From NCBI RefSeq assembly GCF_900103655.1, contig NZ_FMXC01000002.1, forward strand, positions 1 through 64,000: a stretch of DNA of 64,000 nucleotides, in the 5' to 3' direction. Of the stretch, positions 27,905 to 36,776 are shown piece by piece (the stretch's first letter is position 1; the number at the start of each line of letters is the position of its first letter). The position numbers and the translations under genes are program-made. This stretch comes from Lactobacillus kefiranofaciens (GTDB lineage Bacteria; Bacillota; Bacilli; Lactobacillales; Lactobacillaceae). The notes beneath the pieces were generated by a model. That model had not been told where the DNA came from. It did no database searches and worked only from the letters and a program-made list of their open reading frames with translations.

Positions 27905-29803
27905 TTATTCATTCCTCTTAAACATTTTTCTTAATTCATTTTGACTCATTCGAATCAAAACAATACGTCCATCAGCATCGTGATATGGATCCGTTGTTTT
28001 ACGCAAATCAAGCAAAATCTGCTTACCCTCAGCGGCAGATAACTTAATTTTACCTTTAATTTCACGCTTAGCTTGCAATGCAGCAACCCGTTTAAATAGG
28101 CTATTTGACTTTCCTTTATCAAGATTTAAGTAACTATCTAAAATCTGCCGAATTGATTCTTCAATATTATTATGAATCCAAGTAGGATATGACCGCACAA
28201 TAAAACTATTTTGACCAAACTCCTCTAAGTGAATTCCTAATGTCTTAATTTGCTCAATTCTATCTTTAATCTGTAAAAAATCAAGATTACCAAACTCTAA
28301 AACAATTGGTGTCAGTAATCCCTGCTGAACAATCTTTTTAGCCGCAATCATTTTAAAAATTTGCTCAAATTTCAATCTTCTGCGTGCAGCCACCTGATCA
28401 ACTAGAAAAAGATCGCCATTATTTTCTGAAATCAGGTAAGTATCGGTCTGCCCTATATAAGCCAGACGTGGTAAATTATTGGCTAGAGTTTCATCCCCAC
28501 TAGAGATGACTTCCTGATTATTCTGATTTGAACTAAATGGCGTTAAGGTCTGCTGGAGCGCAACATTTTTATCCCAGGTTTTGGTGATGATATATTTATC
28601 ATCTTCACGTGGAATATTTAAATTAACGTAACCAGAACTAGTTTGTTTTTCTTCAGTCGCATCCTTTTTAGGAGCAGAAAAAACCGATTCTTCTTCATGT
28701 ACTTCTGGCTCTTTTGAACGCGTAGTATTCACCACATCTTGGTTTAAATTAAATTCCAATTGATCCACAAGCGTATCACGCTGATTGTGTAAATTAGAGA
28801 AAGCACTAGTTTGCTCGACTTTTTCCACAAGTGCATTACTAATTGCACTTGTGATTAAGCGGCTTAATTCTTTTTCCTTAGATAAACGTACTTCTTGCTT
28901 AGTGGGATGCACATTAACATCAACAAGCAAAGGATCGACATGTATTGCCAAAACAACAATTGGATAATGGCGCGCAGCTAATTTTGAACCATATCCATCC
29001 ATGATTGCGGTATTCAACTGGAAGTTTTTAATGTAGCGGCCATTAAGCAAAATCGAAATAAAGTTACGCGTCGATCTAGTCAAGCTTGGCTTAGACATTA
29101 AACCATTGATTTTAAAATCACTATCTTTAGCTTGAAATTCTTCCATGCCTTCCGCGATATGGCGACCATAAACGTTAGCCACGGTTTGTTTCAAGTTGCC
29201 ATTGCCCGTCGTTCTCAAAATTACTTTACCAGTATTCGACAAGGTGAAAGACACATGTGGATAACCCAAAGACAGCCGGTTAATAATATCCACAATTTTC
29301 ATTGTTTCCGTCCGTGGACTGCGCAAATATTTTAATCGCGCTGGCGTATTGAAAAACAAATCCTTAACCGTAATCTTAGTTCCTTGACGCGCAGCAGAAT
29401 CTTCTTGCCCCTTTTTATTGCCACCGCTAAAAGTAGCGCGAACGCCGATGGCGCCTTCGGTTGCAGTTATGATCTCAACGTGACTAACCGCAGAAATTGA
29501 AGCTAAAGCTTCACCACGGAAACCCAGGGTTGCTACTTTAAACAGATCATGCTCATTATTAATTTTACTAGTCGCATGCCGTGTAAAAGCCAGATCAACT
29601 TGATCACGGGCAATCCCAGTTCCGTTATCCTGCACAACAATTTGTTTTAAACCAGCATCTATAAAATCAACTCTAATTCGTGTGGCACCTGCATCCAGCG
29701 AGTTTTCTACCAATTCTTTGACTACGCTAGCAGGACGCTCGATTACCTCACCCGCTGCGATTTGATTGGTAAGGTTTTCCGACAACTCATGAATTTTAGG
29801 CAT
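27905..29803 (-). CDS. mutL: DNA mismatch repair protein MutL (endonuclease motifs not conserved)
   Basis: Mismatch repair ATPase, 632 aa. The GHKL N-domain is intact: IAAGEVIERPASVVKELVENSLDAGA, QDNGTGI, RHATSKI, TLGFRGEALASISAVS, and NVHPTKQEVRLSKE at the end of the transducer domain. The C-terminal dimerisation domain is present, but its endonuclease sites look lost. The usual DQHAxxE is DQVAARRRLKFE (near 28366-28401), the ACR motif is QAKREIKG, and CPHGRP is replaced by DPYHDADGRI. It overlaps mutS by 1 nt. The change may be shared by relatives. Confidence 0.93.
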   Translation of the reverse strand: MPKIHELSENLTNQIAAGEVIERPASVVKELVENSLDAGATRIRVDFIDAGLKQIVVQDNGTGIARDQVDLAFTRHATSKINNEHDLFKVATLGFRGEALASISAVSHVEIITATEGAIGVRATFSGGNKKGQEDSAARQGTKITVKDLFFNTPARLKYLRSPRTETMKIVDIINRLSLGYPHVSFTLSNTGKVILRTTGNGNLKQTVANVYGRHIAEGMEEFQAKDSDFKINGLMSKPSLTRSTRNFISILLNGRYIKNFQLNTAIMDGYGSKLAARHYPIVVLAIHVDPLLVDVNVHPTKQEVRLSKEKELSRLITSAISNALVEKVEQTSAFSNLHNQRDTLVDQLEFNLNQDVVNTTRSKEPEVHEEESVFSAPKKDATEEKQTSSGYVNLNIPREDDKYIITKTWDKNVALQQTLTPFSSNQNNQEVISSGDETLANNLPRLAYIGQTDTYLISENNGDLFLVDQVAARRRLKFEQIFKMIAAKKIVQQGLLTPIVLEFGNLDFLQIKDRIEQIKTLGIHLEEFGQNSFIVRSYPTWIHNNIEESIRQILDSYLNLDKGKSNSLFKRVAALQAKREIKGKIKLSAAEGKQILLDLRKTTDPYHDADGRIVLIRMSQNELRKMFKRNE

Positions 29804-32400
29804 TAGTGATCATCCTTTAAGTCTTTCTGCCAATCGGCTACCATCTGCATAATCTGCAGCGGTGTTTTATCAGCTAAATAAAGATTAGAAATATCATCTA
29901 AAACGTCTTGCTCAGCATCGGTTATTGCAGGTTTGTCATTTTGTACTTGTTCTTCATCATTAGTGTTTTCCACAGGTTCTGCAAACAAGTCTAATTGTTG
30001 ACTAACTGGAGCAAGTTCACTACCTTGAGCTTCTAATCGCTTGAGCAATTTTGTTGCTTCACGTAAAACTGCCCGTGGCAAACCAGCAAGTTGGGCAACG
30101 TGGATACCATAACTTTGATCGGCTGGTCCTGGCAAAATTTTATGCAAAAAGATCAACTTGCCATTCTCTTCGGTTGCACCAACGTGAATATTCTTCAAAT
30201 GATCTAACGTTTCATCAAGAGCAGTCAATTCATGATAGTGAGTCGCAAACAAGGCCTTGGCGCCAACCTTATCGTGCAAATATTTAACAATCGCACCGGC
30301 TAAAGCCATCCCATCATAAGTTGCTGTGCCTCGACCAATTTCATCAAATAAAACTAAGCTGCGTTTTGTCGCGTACTGCAAAGCATCGTTAGCTTCACTC
30401 ATTTCCACCATAAAGGTACTTTGACCAGAAATAAGGTCATCAGCAGCTCCAATTCTAGTAAAGATCTGATCAAAAATTGGTAAATCAGCACTGTCTGCTG
30501 GAACAAATGAACCTACCTGCGCCATAATCGCAATTAATGCCATCTGCCTCATATAGGTACTCTTACCAGACATGTTAGGTCCAGTAATTAGGAAAATGTC
30601 AGTGGCAGAATCCATTTTGACGTCATTAGGAATATAGGAGCCAGCAGTCATGACTTTTTCCACAACGGGGTGACGACCATTAACCACATTAATATCTTGA
30701 TTATCAGTATGGAAAGTTGGCCGGCAGTAATTATTTTGTTCAGCCACAGTCGCAAAGCCGCAGTAAACATCCAGAGCGGCTAATTGATTGCCTAGTTTTT
30801 GCAAAGCTGGAATATACTTTTTAACTTCTTCACGCAATTTGACAAATAGATCATATTCCAAATCTGTCGAACGAGTTTGAGCTTCAAGAATGAGGTTCTC
30901 GTGTTCCTTTAATTCTGGCGTGATATACCGCTCGGCATTAGTCAAGGTTTGTTTACGAGTATAACGATCAAGTGGCACTTTGCTCTTATTGCCATTAGAA
31001 ACTTGAATGTAATAACCAAAAACTTTGTTATAGCCAACTTTTAGATTTTCAATGCCGGTCTTTTGCCGCTCATCTGCTTCCATCTGAGCTAGCCACTGCT
31101 TACCATTATTCATAGCATCACGATAGCGGTCCAACTGCTTATCCACACCCGGTTGAATTAATCCACCTTCAGTTGTTAACAGCGGTGGATCCTTAACTAA
31201 AGTAGTAGAGATCATTTCTGCAACGCCTTTAAGTGGATCAATGTCTTTAGCATAATCCTCCAAAACTTCACTATCTGATTGATTTAAGGCATCCAAAATC
31301 ACAGGGACGGCTTGCAGCGAACGCGACAATTGTAATAGTTCACGCGCATTCACATTGCCAAAAGCAATCCGACCAGTTAATCGTTCCAAGTCATAAACGC
31401 CTTTTAACGCATCAATCGTATTTTCTCGAGTAAAATAGCCCTCAAACAAAGCTTGAACCATTTCTTCACGATGATTGATTTGATCGACATTTAAAAGCGG
31501 ACGCGCCAGCCATTGTTTGAGTAGTCGTCCACCCATCGCGGTATGAGTTTTGTCCAAAACCCAGAAAAGCGAACCCATCTTTTTGCCAGTTTTTGCAGAG
31601 GCGATCAATTCCAAGTTGTTCTGCACCACATGCGACATCTGCAAATATTGGTTGACTTCGTAGCTTTTAGCAATCTGCAAGTGAGCCAGGCTTCTCTTTT
31701 GCGTAGACAATAAATAGCCCACTAATTGTCTAGTTGCTTCTTTTTCCGCATGATTGGTTAAATTTTGTTCAACATAAGAAATTTCCGCATGTTCACCTTC
31801 AATTGGCGTAGGACTGGAGACTGTAATATTAGCCTTGTGCATAAAGTCTTTTTTTTGCTCAGTTAACGGACCATTATACACAACTTCTCTTGTTCTTAAA
31901 GACAAAAGCTCATTAGAAACCGCGTCAAAACTCTTCAAATGCGTAGCATAAATTTCACCCGTGGATAAATCACTATAAGCTAAGCCAAAACCGCTTTTAG
32001 TAGTCACTACAGAAGTTAAATAATTAGAATCCTTGGCATCATTAGGGCCTTCATTCATCATGGTTCCGGGCGTAACCAGTTGAATAATGCCACGTTTTAC
32101 CATGCCCTTAGCTTTTTTAGGATCTTCCAGCTGCTCGCAAAGTGCAACTTTATAGCCTTTTTCTACCAAAGTATTCACATAAGTATCCACAGCTAAATGA
32201 GGAACCCCAGCCATAGGAATAGGATTCTTAGTTTTATTAGAACGATGCGTTAAAGTTAATTCAAGAATTTGTGCACCCTTTACCGCATCATCTTCAAACA
32301 ATTCATAAAAATCTCCGACGCGATAAAAAAGAAAAGCATCAGGATATTGCTTTTTAATTTCATAATATTGTTCCATCATCGGAGTCTTTTTTTCAGCCAT
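29803..32400 (-). CDS. mutS: DNA mismatch repair protein MutS
   Basis: Mismatch-recognition ATPase, 865 aa, full length. The N-terminal mismatch-binding motif is DAFLFYRVGDFYELFEDDA (Phe-x-Glu type contact in YRVGDFYELF). Walker A is FLITGPNMSGKSTYMRQ and Walker B region SLVLFDEIGRGTATYDG, followed by FATHYHELT. The C-terminus carries LDLFAEPV, a likely beta-clamp-binding motif. First gene of the mutS-mutL-ruvA-ruvB-yajC run. Confidence 0.96.
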   Translation of the reverse strand: MAEKKTPMMEQYYEIKKQYPDAFLFYRVGDFYELFEDDAVKGAQILELTLTHRSNKTKNPIPMAGVPHLAVDTYVNTLVEKGYKVALCEQLEDPKKAKGMVKRGIIQLVTPGTMMNEGPNDAKDSNYLTSVVTTKSGFGLAYSDLSTGEIYATHLKSFDAVSNELLSLRTREVVYNGPLTEQKKDFMHKANITVSSPTPIEGEHAEISYVEQNLTNHAEKEATRQLVGYLLSTQKRSLAHLQIAKSYEVNQYLQMSHVVQNNLELIASAKTGKKMGSLFWVLDKTHTAMGGRLLKQWLARPLLNVDQINHREEMVQALFEGYFTRENTIDALKGVYDLERLTGRIAFGNVNARELLQLSRSLQAVPVILDALNQSDSEVLEDYAKDIDPLKGVAEMISTTLVKDPPLLTTEGGLIQPGVDKQLDRYRDAMNNGKQWLAQMEADERQKTGIENLKVGYNKVFGYYIQVSNGNKSKVPLDRYTRKQTLTNAERYITPELKEHENLILEAQTRSTDLEYDLFVKLREEVKKYIPALQKLGNQLAALDVYCGFATVAEQNNYCRPTFHTDNQDINVVNGRHPVVEKVMTAGSYIPNDVKMDSATDIFLITGPNMSGKSTYMRQMALIAIMAQVGSFVPADSADLPIFDQIFTRIGAADDLISGQSTFMVEMSEANDALQYATKRSLVLFDEIGRGTATYDGMALAGAIVKYLHDKVGAKALFATHYHELTALDETLDHLKNIHVGATEENGKLIFLHKILPGPADQSYGIHVAQLAGLPRAVLREATKLLKRLEAQGSELAPVSQQLDLFAEPVENTNDEEQVQNDKPAITDAEQDVLDDISNLYLADKTPLQIMQMVADWQKDLKDDH

Positions 32401-32462
32401 TTAAGTCTCTTTTCTATTTTCATCTAGAGTTACTGTAAAATATTATACACTATAAAGGAAGA

Positions 32463-32509
32463 TAAAAGAAAAACTTCGAAGCTGAACTTTTTTCAACTTC
32501 GAAGTTTTT
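32463..32509. repeat. 47-bp direct repeat, copy 1, containing a terminator hairpin
   Basis: This segment is identical over 47 bp to 40034-40080. It contains AAAAACTTCGAAG and CTTCGAAGTTTTT around a 15-nt spacer, a strong terminator in both directions. It follows the PTS operon (minus strand) and precedes mutS. With copy 2 it brackets the whole PTS and sensor cassette. Confidence 0.95.
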
Positions 32510-32533
32510 ACGTCTAGAGAAGGATGGATTTAA

Positions 32534-32875
32534 TTATTTTGATCTATATTTTATTTTTTCTGTACCAATTGGATTTTGGTTAATCTTTTTGATCTTTGCT
32601 AGTTTATCTTCATAGTCTTTGATGACTAGATCGACATTCTTTCGTCCTCGCCAAGAGGCGTAGCCAAATGTCAGCATTCCTAATACACCAACGACCATCA
32701 GAATAATCCCAATGATAAAGAGGAATAAGATTGAAGAGTGGAAATAATAGATTAATACTAAACCTACTGCACTAATAGTTAGAAAGAGTTGAAACCAGTA
32801 GCTTAAGTTTCTAAGCATATGTTTTTGATAGTCTACTTCTTTTTTATAGCCATTTTGCATTTCCTCAATTGTCAT
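32534..32875 (-). CDS. Small membrane protein, last gene of the PTS operon
   Basis: Protein of 113 aa that I cannot assign to a family. Two hydrophobic helices (about residues 26-44 and 48-70) are followed by a basic, charged C-terminal segment (KDYEDKLAKIKKINQNPIG). It starts 22 nt after the IID gene and ends just before the terminator repeat, so it belongs to the PTS transcript. It does not look like ManO/DUF956, the usual small partner of mannose PTS operons. A role with the permease is possible but only suggested by position. Confidence 0.6.
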   Translation of the reverse strand: MTIEEMQNGYKKEVDYQKHMLRNLSYWFQLFLTISAVGLVLIYYFHSSILFLFIIGIILMVVGVLGMLTFGYASWRGRKNVDLVIKDYEDKLAKIKKINQNPIGTEKIKYRSK

Positions 32876-32897
32876 TCGGGATCTTCCTTTCTACAAA

Positions 32898-33740
32898 TTA
32901 GTACTTCAAACCTGGGTTGAAGAAACCAACTAATACACCGAGAAGTGCTACACCAATTAAGATAATCATGGTCCAAATAGCTGATACATGTTTCTTAGCC
33001 ATTAACCACCAGCAAAGCAAAGTTACAACAACAGTTAATAAACCTGGGAAGATACTATCTAACTGCTTTTGTAAGTTTAAGAAGACCTTACCTGTAGCAT
33101 CTTTTAATTCAAGTGAAGTAGTAACGTTTACCCAACTTGCCAAGACACCACCAACAACCATACCACCGATAATTGAGATGGCGTGACGGATAGCCTTACC
33201 TTGCTTACCAATTAAGATAGAAACGGCCTTGTCACCCAACTTGTAACCACGGAAGTAAAGGAAACGTTGACCGAAGTATGCGATGAGGTCCCAAACAACA
33301 ATGTAGAAGATCGCACCGACTGGTGAACCATTTTGTGACATCCCTAATGCCAAACCAAGCAAAATAGGAATTAAGGTACCATCGATTAATGAGTCACCGA
33401 TACCGGCGATAGGTCCCATCAAACCGGCACGCATATCGTTAATAGTTTCGCCATCAATACCCTTGCCATTAGCACGTGCCTCTTCCATTGAAGCGGTCGT
33501 ACCAATAATGACAGAACCAAGCATTGGGTTAGTATTGAAGAATGCTGTATAAGCATGAATATTCTTTTGTTGTTCGTCTTTATCTGGATAAAGCTCCTTG
33601 ATAATTGGCAACATTGAAGCTAAATATCCAAATGTCTGCATGTGTTCTTGTGAGAAACAGGTTAATGCTCCCCAGAACCATAAGTTAAAAGATTTGTTTA
33701 ATGTCTTTTTGCTAATCTTTTTTTCGTTACTTGCATCCAT
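32898..33740 (-). CDS. PTS mannose/fructose/sorbose-family permease, subunit IID
   Basis: Membrane subunit of a mannose-family phosphotransferase permease, 280 aa. IID signatures are clear: LNKSFNLWFWGALTCFSQEHMQTFGYLASMLP, FFNTNPMLGSVIIGTTASMEEARA, and MGPIAGIGDSLIDGTLIPILLGLALGM, with hydrophobic helices at the C-terminal end. Start and stop are 2 nt from IIC. Substrate within this family (mannose, fructose, sorbose, amino sugars) cannot be told from IID. Confidence 0.93.
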   Translation of the reverse strand: MDASNEKKISKKTLNKSFNLWFWGALTCFSQEHMQTFGYLASMLPIIKELYPDKDEQQKNIHAYTAFFNTNPMLGSVIIGTTASMEEARANGKGIDGETINDMRAGLMGPIAGIGDSLIDGTLIPILLGLALGMSQNGSPVGAIFYIVVWDLIAYFGQRFLYFRGYKLGDKAVSILIGKQGKAIRHAISIIGGMVVGGVLASWVNVTTSLELKDATGKVFLNLQKQLDSIFPGLLTVVVTLLCWWLMAKKHVSAIWTMIILIGVALLGVLVGFFNPGLKY

Positions 33741-33742
33741 AA

Positions 33743-34612
33743 TTAGATGTCCTCCTCTTCTTCATCGTCATCATCTGAACTTGAAGCTGAAACAGTTGAA
33801 GCAGATGAACCATTATCACTCTTAGCACCAAACATTTCAATTTCGTAGAAGATCATAGCGAAAAGCAATGAAATAATAGTAATTGAAACTAAGTTCAAGT
33901 GTAATGAAGCAGCTAAAGTAAAACCAACTAAAAATGGAATAAAGTCAACTGAAGTATTAACGATCTGACGAAGCAAGATAGCAATACCGACACATGGAAG
34001 CATAGCACCAACAGTGAACAACGTCTTCATTGGGATACCATCCATTGGTAAGGCGTTACGTAAAGCAGTAACAGCTTGAGCACCAAAGTGAGTCATTAAC
34101 ATAGTTGGCAAGAATGAGAAGCAAAGGTGTGAAAGCCATGGCCAACCAAAATCAACACCATAAAGTCTATTCAATTTGTTGTTTTCAATATCTTTCCAAC
34201 CAAAGGCCTGCCAAATCAAGTTCATAAAGGCAACTGCGTAGAACAATACTGAACCCACAGTACCTACTAAAGTACCTAATGACTTAGCCATGTTAGCAGC
34301 ATCACTACTAAATGGATTCAAACCACGTGAACTAATAGCAACCATAGCTAAAGGAATACCGATGTAAGAAATAGCACGAACATCGGCTGCTACAGTACCA
34401 CCTGGGGTTACTAAAGCGATGTAAACCAACTGAGTAGCAACACCACAAGCAATACCCAAAGGAACATTGCCCAAAATAATACCACAAACTAAGCCACCGA
34501 CAAGTGGACGTCCAATTGTATAGTTACCAACAGCCTGACCTGCCATACATGAGTTAGAACAAAGACATGCAAACAAGCCAAGGATTGCAGCTTGTAACCA
34601 ACTTATTGTCAT
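33743..34612 (-). CDS. PTS mannose/fructose/sorbose-family permease, subunit IIC
   Basis: Sugar-translocating membrane subunit, 289 aa, about eight hydrophobic segments. The family motif is NYTIGRPLVGGLVCGIILGNVPLGIACGVATQLVYIALVTPGGTVAADVRAISYIGIPLAM. The C-terminus ends in an unusual Ser-rich then purely acidic tail (SSSDDDDEEEEDI). It is the third gene of the IIA-IIB-IIC-IID operon. Confidence 0.93.
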   Translation of the reverse strand: MTISWLQAAILGLFACLCSNSCMAGQAVGNYTIGRPLVGGLVCGIILGNVPLGIACGVATQLVYIALVTPGGTVAADVRAISYIGIPLAMVAISSRGLNPFSSDAANMAKSLGTLVGTVGSVLFYAVAFMNLIWQAFGWKDIENNKLNRLYGVDFGWPWLSHLCFSFLPTMLMTHFGAQAVTALRNALPMDGIPMKTLFTVGAMLPCVGIAILLRQIVNTSVDFIPFLVGFTLAASLHLNLVSITIISLLFAMIFYEIEMFGAKSDNGSSASTVSASSSDDDDEEEEDI

Positions 34613-34650
34613 TTTTATTCCCTCTTTTTTATTTCAAGTTAACTAAGTTT

Positions 34651-35154
34651 TTAGAAACCAAACTTACTCTTGTATTTATCCCAGTAACCAATTTGTTTAT
34701 CTGGAAGAAGAGCAAAGTGAACCTTGTAGCCTTTTTCAGCTATGGCTTCAAAAGCTACACCTTCTTCTTTAGTAAATGATTGGTTATCGCCTAACTTAAT
34801 TGCACCTGGACGATCATTGCCCGGTCCTACGATAACTTCTTTAACATCGCTAGGAACAAAGCCCCAATCAACTAAAATTGTCTTCATGTCAAGTGGATTC
34901 TTAGTAATCAAGAAGTAACGGGTGTTGGAAGCTAAGACCTTATCCTTAACTTTGTTAAAGTGATCCATCGTCCAAACAAAGCACTTTTTACCTTGACCTT
35001 CAGCAGCTGACTTATAAGCCTCTTTCAAGATTGGATTGTCATGAGCTTTATCGTTAACTGCGATAATCCCATCACAAGGAACTTCCTTGGCCCAACGAGT
35101 AGTGATCAAGCCGTGAATCATACGGTCATCAATTCTAACAAGTGATACTGACAT
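34651..35154 (-). CDS. PTS mannose/fructose/sorbose-family subunit IIB
   Basis: Cytoplasmic phosphocarrier of 167 aa that passes phosphate from IIA to the incoming sugar. The phosphorylated histidine lies in SLVRIDDRMIHGLITTRWAKE (His at about residue 14), the invariant RxDDRxIHG motif. It is separate from IIA, unlike the fused IIAB of the main mannose PTS of lactobacilli, pointing to a specialised system. Confidence 0.93.
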   Translation of the reverse strand: MSVSLVRIDDRMIHGLITTRWAKEVPCDGIIAVNDKAHDNPILKEAYKSAAEGQGKKCFVWTMDHFNKVKDKVLASNTRYFLITKNPLDMKTILVDWGFVPSDVKEVIVGPGNDRPGAIKLGDNQSFTKEEGVAFEAIAEKGYKVHFALLPDKQIGYWDKYKSKFGF

Positions 35155-35172
35155 AATTTTCCCTCCTAAAAA

Positions 35173-35616
35173 TTAAATATCATTGTCATCATCATTATCA
35201 GTAGATGATGGAATTTCATATTGTTGTACAGCTGTTTTAGCTTCATTCAATGCAGTTTGAGCAATAGTTTCTTTGTCCATATTGTCTAAAGAAACAGTTG
35301 CAGTTAATGCCATGGTGAAATTCATTCCACCTAAAACTACTGCTCTATCCATATATCCCCGTGCTGAGAAAACATTCAAAAAAGTAGTTAATGGGCTGCC
35401 GCCGATAATGTCGGCCAAAACAATAAACTCATCACTTTCCTTAAAATCGTGTTGATCAAGAAAAGTTTCTACTTCTTTTTTAAAATCATCAGCAGATTTA
35501 CCATTATGCAAACATAAGGCAAATACACGATCATTTGCATCCCCTGCAAACATTTCCAAAGATGTCTTCACGCCTTCAGCAAAGCGACCGTGAGAAACCA
35601 TGATCAAATATTTCAT
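35173..35616 (-). CDS. PTS mannose-family subunit IIA
   Basis: Phosphocarrier of 147 aa. The HPr-accepting histidine is in YLIMVSHGRFAEGVKTSLEMFAG (about residue 9). VLADIIGGSPLTTFLNVF and AVVLGGMNFTMALTA are family motifs. Its C-terminal tail (SSTDNDDDNDI) is acidic like that of IIC. It is the first gene of the operon, 40 bp downstream of a promoter that overlaps a cre-like site. Confidence 0.92.
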   Translation of the reverse strand: MKYLIMVSHGRFAEGVKTSLEMFAGDANDRVFALCLHNGKSADDFKKEVETFLDQHDFKESDEFIVLADIIGGSPLTTFLNVFSARGYMDRAVVLGGMNFTMALTATVSLDNMDKETIAQTALNEAKTAVQQYEIPSSTDNDDDNDI

Positions 35617-35654
35617 ATTTCTACTCCTCTCGTTTGTTTACAGTGTAAATTTAC

Positions 35655-35683
35655 CATGTAATTAAACGCTTACATAGTGTCAA
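35655..35683 (-). promoter_or_regulatory. PTS operon promoter with embedded cre-like site
   Basis: Minus-strand TTGACA (35678-35683), 17-bp spacer, TACATG (35655-35660). The spacer holds TGTAAGCGTTTAAT (35661-35674), which matches the cre consensus except at the terminal CA. A CcpA dimer there would block the promoter. Confidence 0.62.
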
Positions 35684-35740
35684 ATGTAACTTGTTTTCCC
35701 TCTACTCTGATGACATTTGTCACATTTATGGCATTTATAA
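35678..35740. promoter_or_regulatory. Candidate operator: inverted ACATTTGWCA pair and 9-bp triple repeat
   Basis: TGTCAAATGT (35678-35687) and ACATTTGTCA (35713-35722) are inverted copies, one mismatch apart, separated by 25 bp. The first overlaps the PTS -35 box. The second begins three 9-bp direct units (CATTTGTCA, CATTTATGG, CATTTATAA; 35714-35740) that run into the -35 region of the divergent operon (-10 TATAAT at 35757-35762). This fits a binding site for the neighbouring response regulator; that link is inference. Confidence 0.5.
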
Positions 35741-35799
35741 CAATTATTATTTAGCTTATAATTGTTTTATGCAGTTTTAACATTATTAAGGAAGGTCCC

Positions 35800-36776
35800 A
35801 TGAGCAAAAGACGGTTAAACAAATACTTAGCAGTTGAATTGATCATTGCCATCGTGCTAGTAGCCCTAACATTAATCTTTTATTTCTGTCATGCAGGACA
35901 ACGAAGAATTGTCAAAATTGGCAGTAGCTATATGACAATGAATAATGAATTCATCCCATTATCAACGAACAGATTGCTAACCAAATTAATAATCGTAATG
36001 ATCACCTTTATAATCGTGATCCAGCTTTAAATCAACAAAAGCAAATAGAAGAAGTGCATTCTTTTATTAAAAAACGCGTTAATGCCATTATCATTAATCC
36101 GGTTAATGGTAATTCTCACAAGTTAAATCAAGCGCTTAAAGAAGCTAAAAAACAAGGTATCAAAATTGTAGTAATCGACAGTCCACTAAAAAACAGCAAA
36201 ATTGCTGATTGCACAATCGAGTCTGCCAACTATCACGCGGGGCAATTAGATGCTAAATATATGTTAAGCAGGCAAAAAAGCGGCAGAATTTTACTATTAG
36301 AACATAAATCTGCCATATCGGGTGTTGAACGAATTCAGGGCTTCCTCGACACAATTAAACAAAGCAAGAAAGGTAAACATTTTAAGATCGTCAAACGTCT
36401 CAATACCTATGGCCAATCAGAAATTTCACTGCCCTTAGTTAAAAAAGCCATTAAGCAAGGGACAAAATTTGACACAATTATGGGCCTAAACGATCGAGCC
36501 TCCATCGGTGCACTAGCAGCTATTGATTCAACTAATTATCCTTATCATGTATCTGTTTACAGTGTTGATGGATCCGAGAATATGAAAAAGATGTTTTCAC
36601 TTAATTCGAATGTAACAGCTACCGTAGCTCAATCTCCAATTAAAATGGCTAAAATTACTGTCAACACAACCTATTGGTTAATTAATCACCAAAAGGTTCC
36701 TAAGAAAATCACTATTCCGGTTTATTTAATCAATCAACATAATCTGGACCAACATAATATAAGTGGGTGGCAATAA
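35800..36776 (+). pseudogene. Membrane-anchored sugar-binding sensor protein (RbsB/LacI type), frameshifted
   Basis: Periplasmic-binding-protein type 1 fold, likely the extracytoplasmic ligand sensor for the kinase encoded next. An N-terminal helix (about residues 9-29) anchors it. The binding core includes VNAIIINPVNGNS, IKIVVIDSPL, GRILLLEHKSAISGVERIQGF and TIMGLNDRASIGALAAID. The frame breaks near 35959: one base is missing (probably a T in CCATT), after which the sequence continues in the next frame as INEQIANQINNRNDHLYN. Repaired, it would encode about 325 aa. The stop overlaps the kinase ATG (TAATG). No transporter permease is nearby. Confidence 0.82.
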
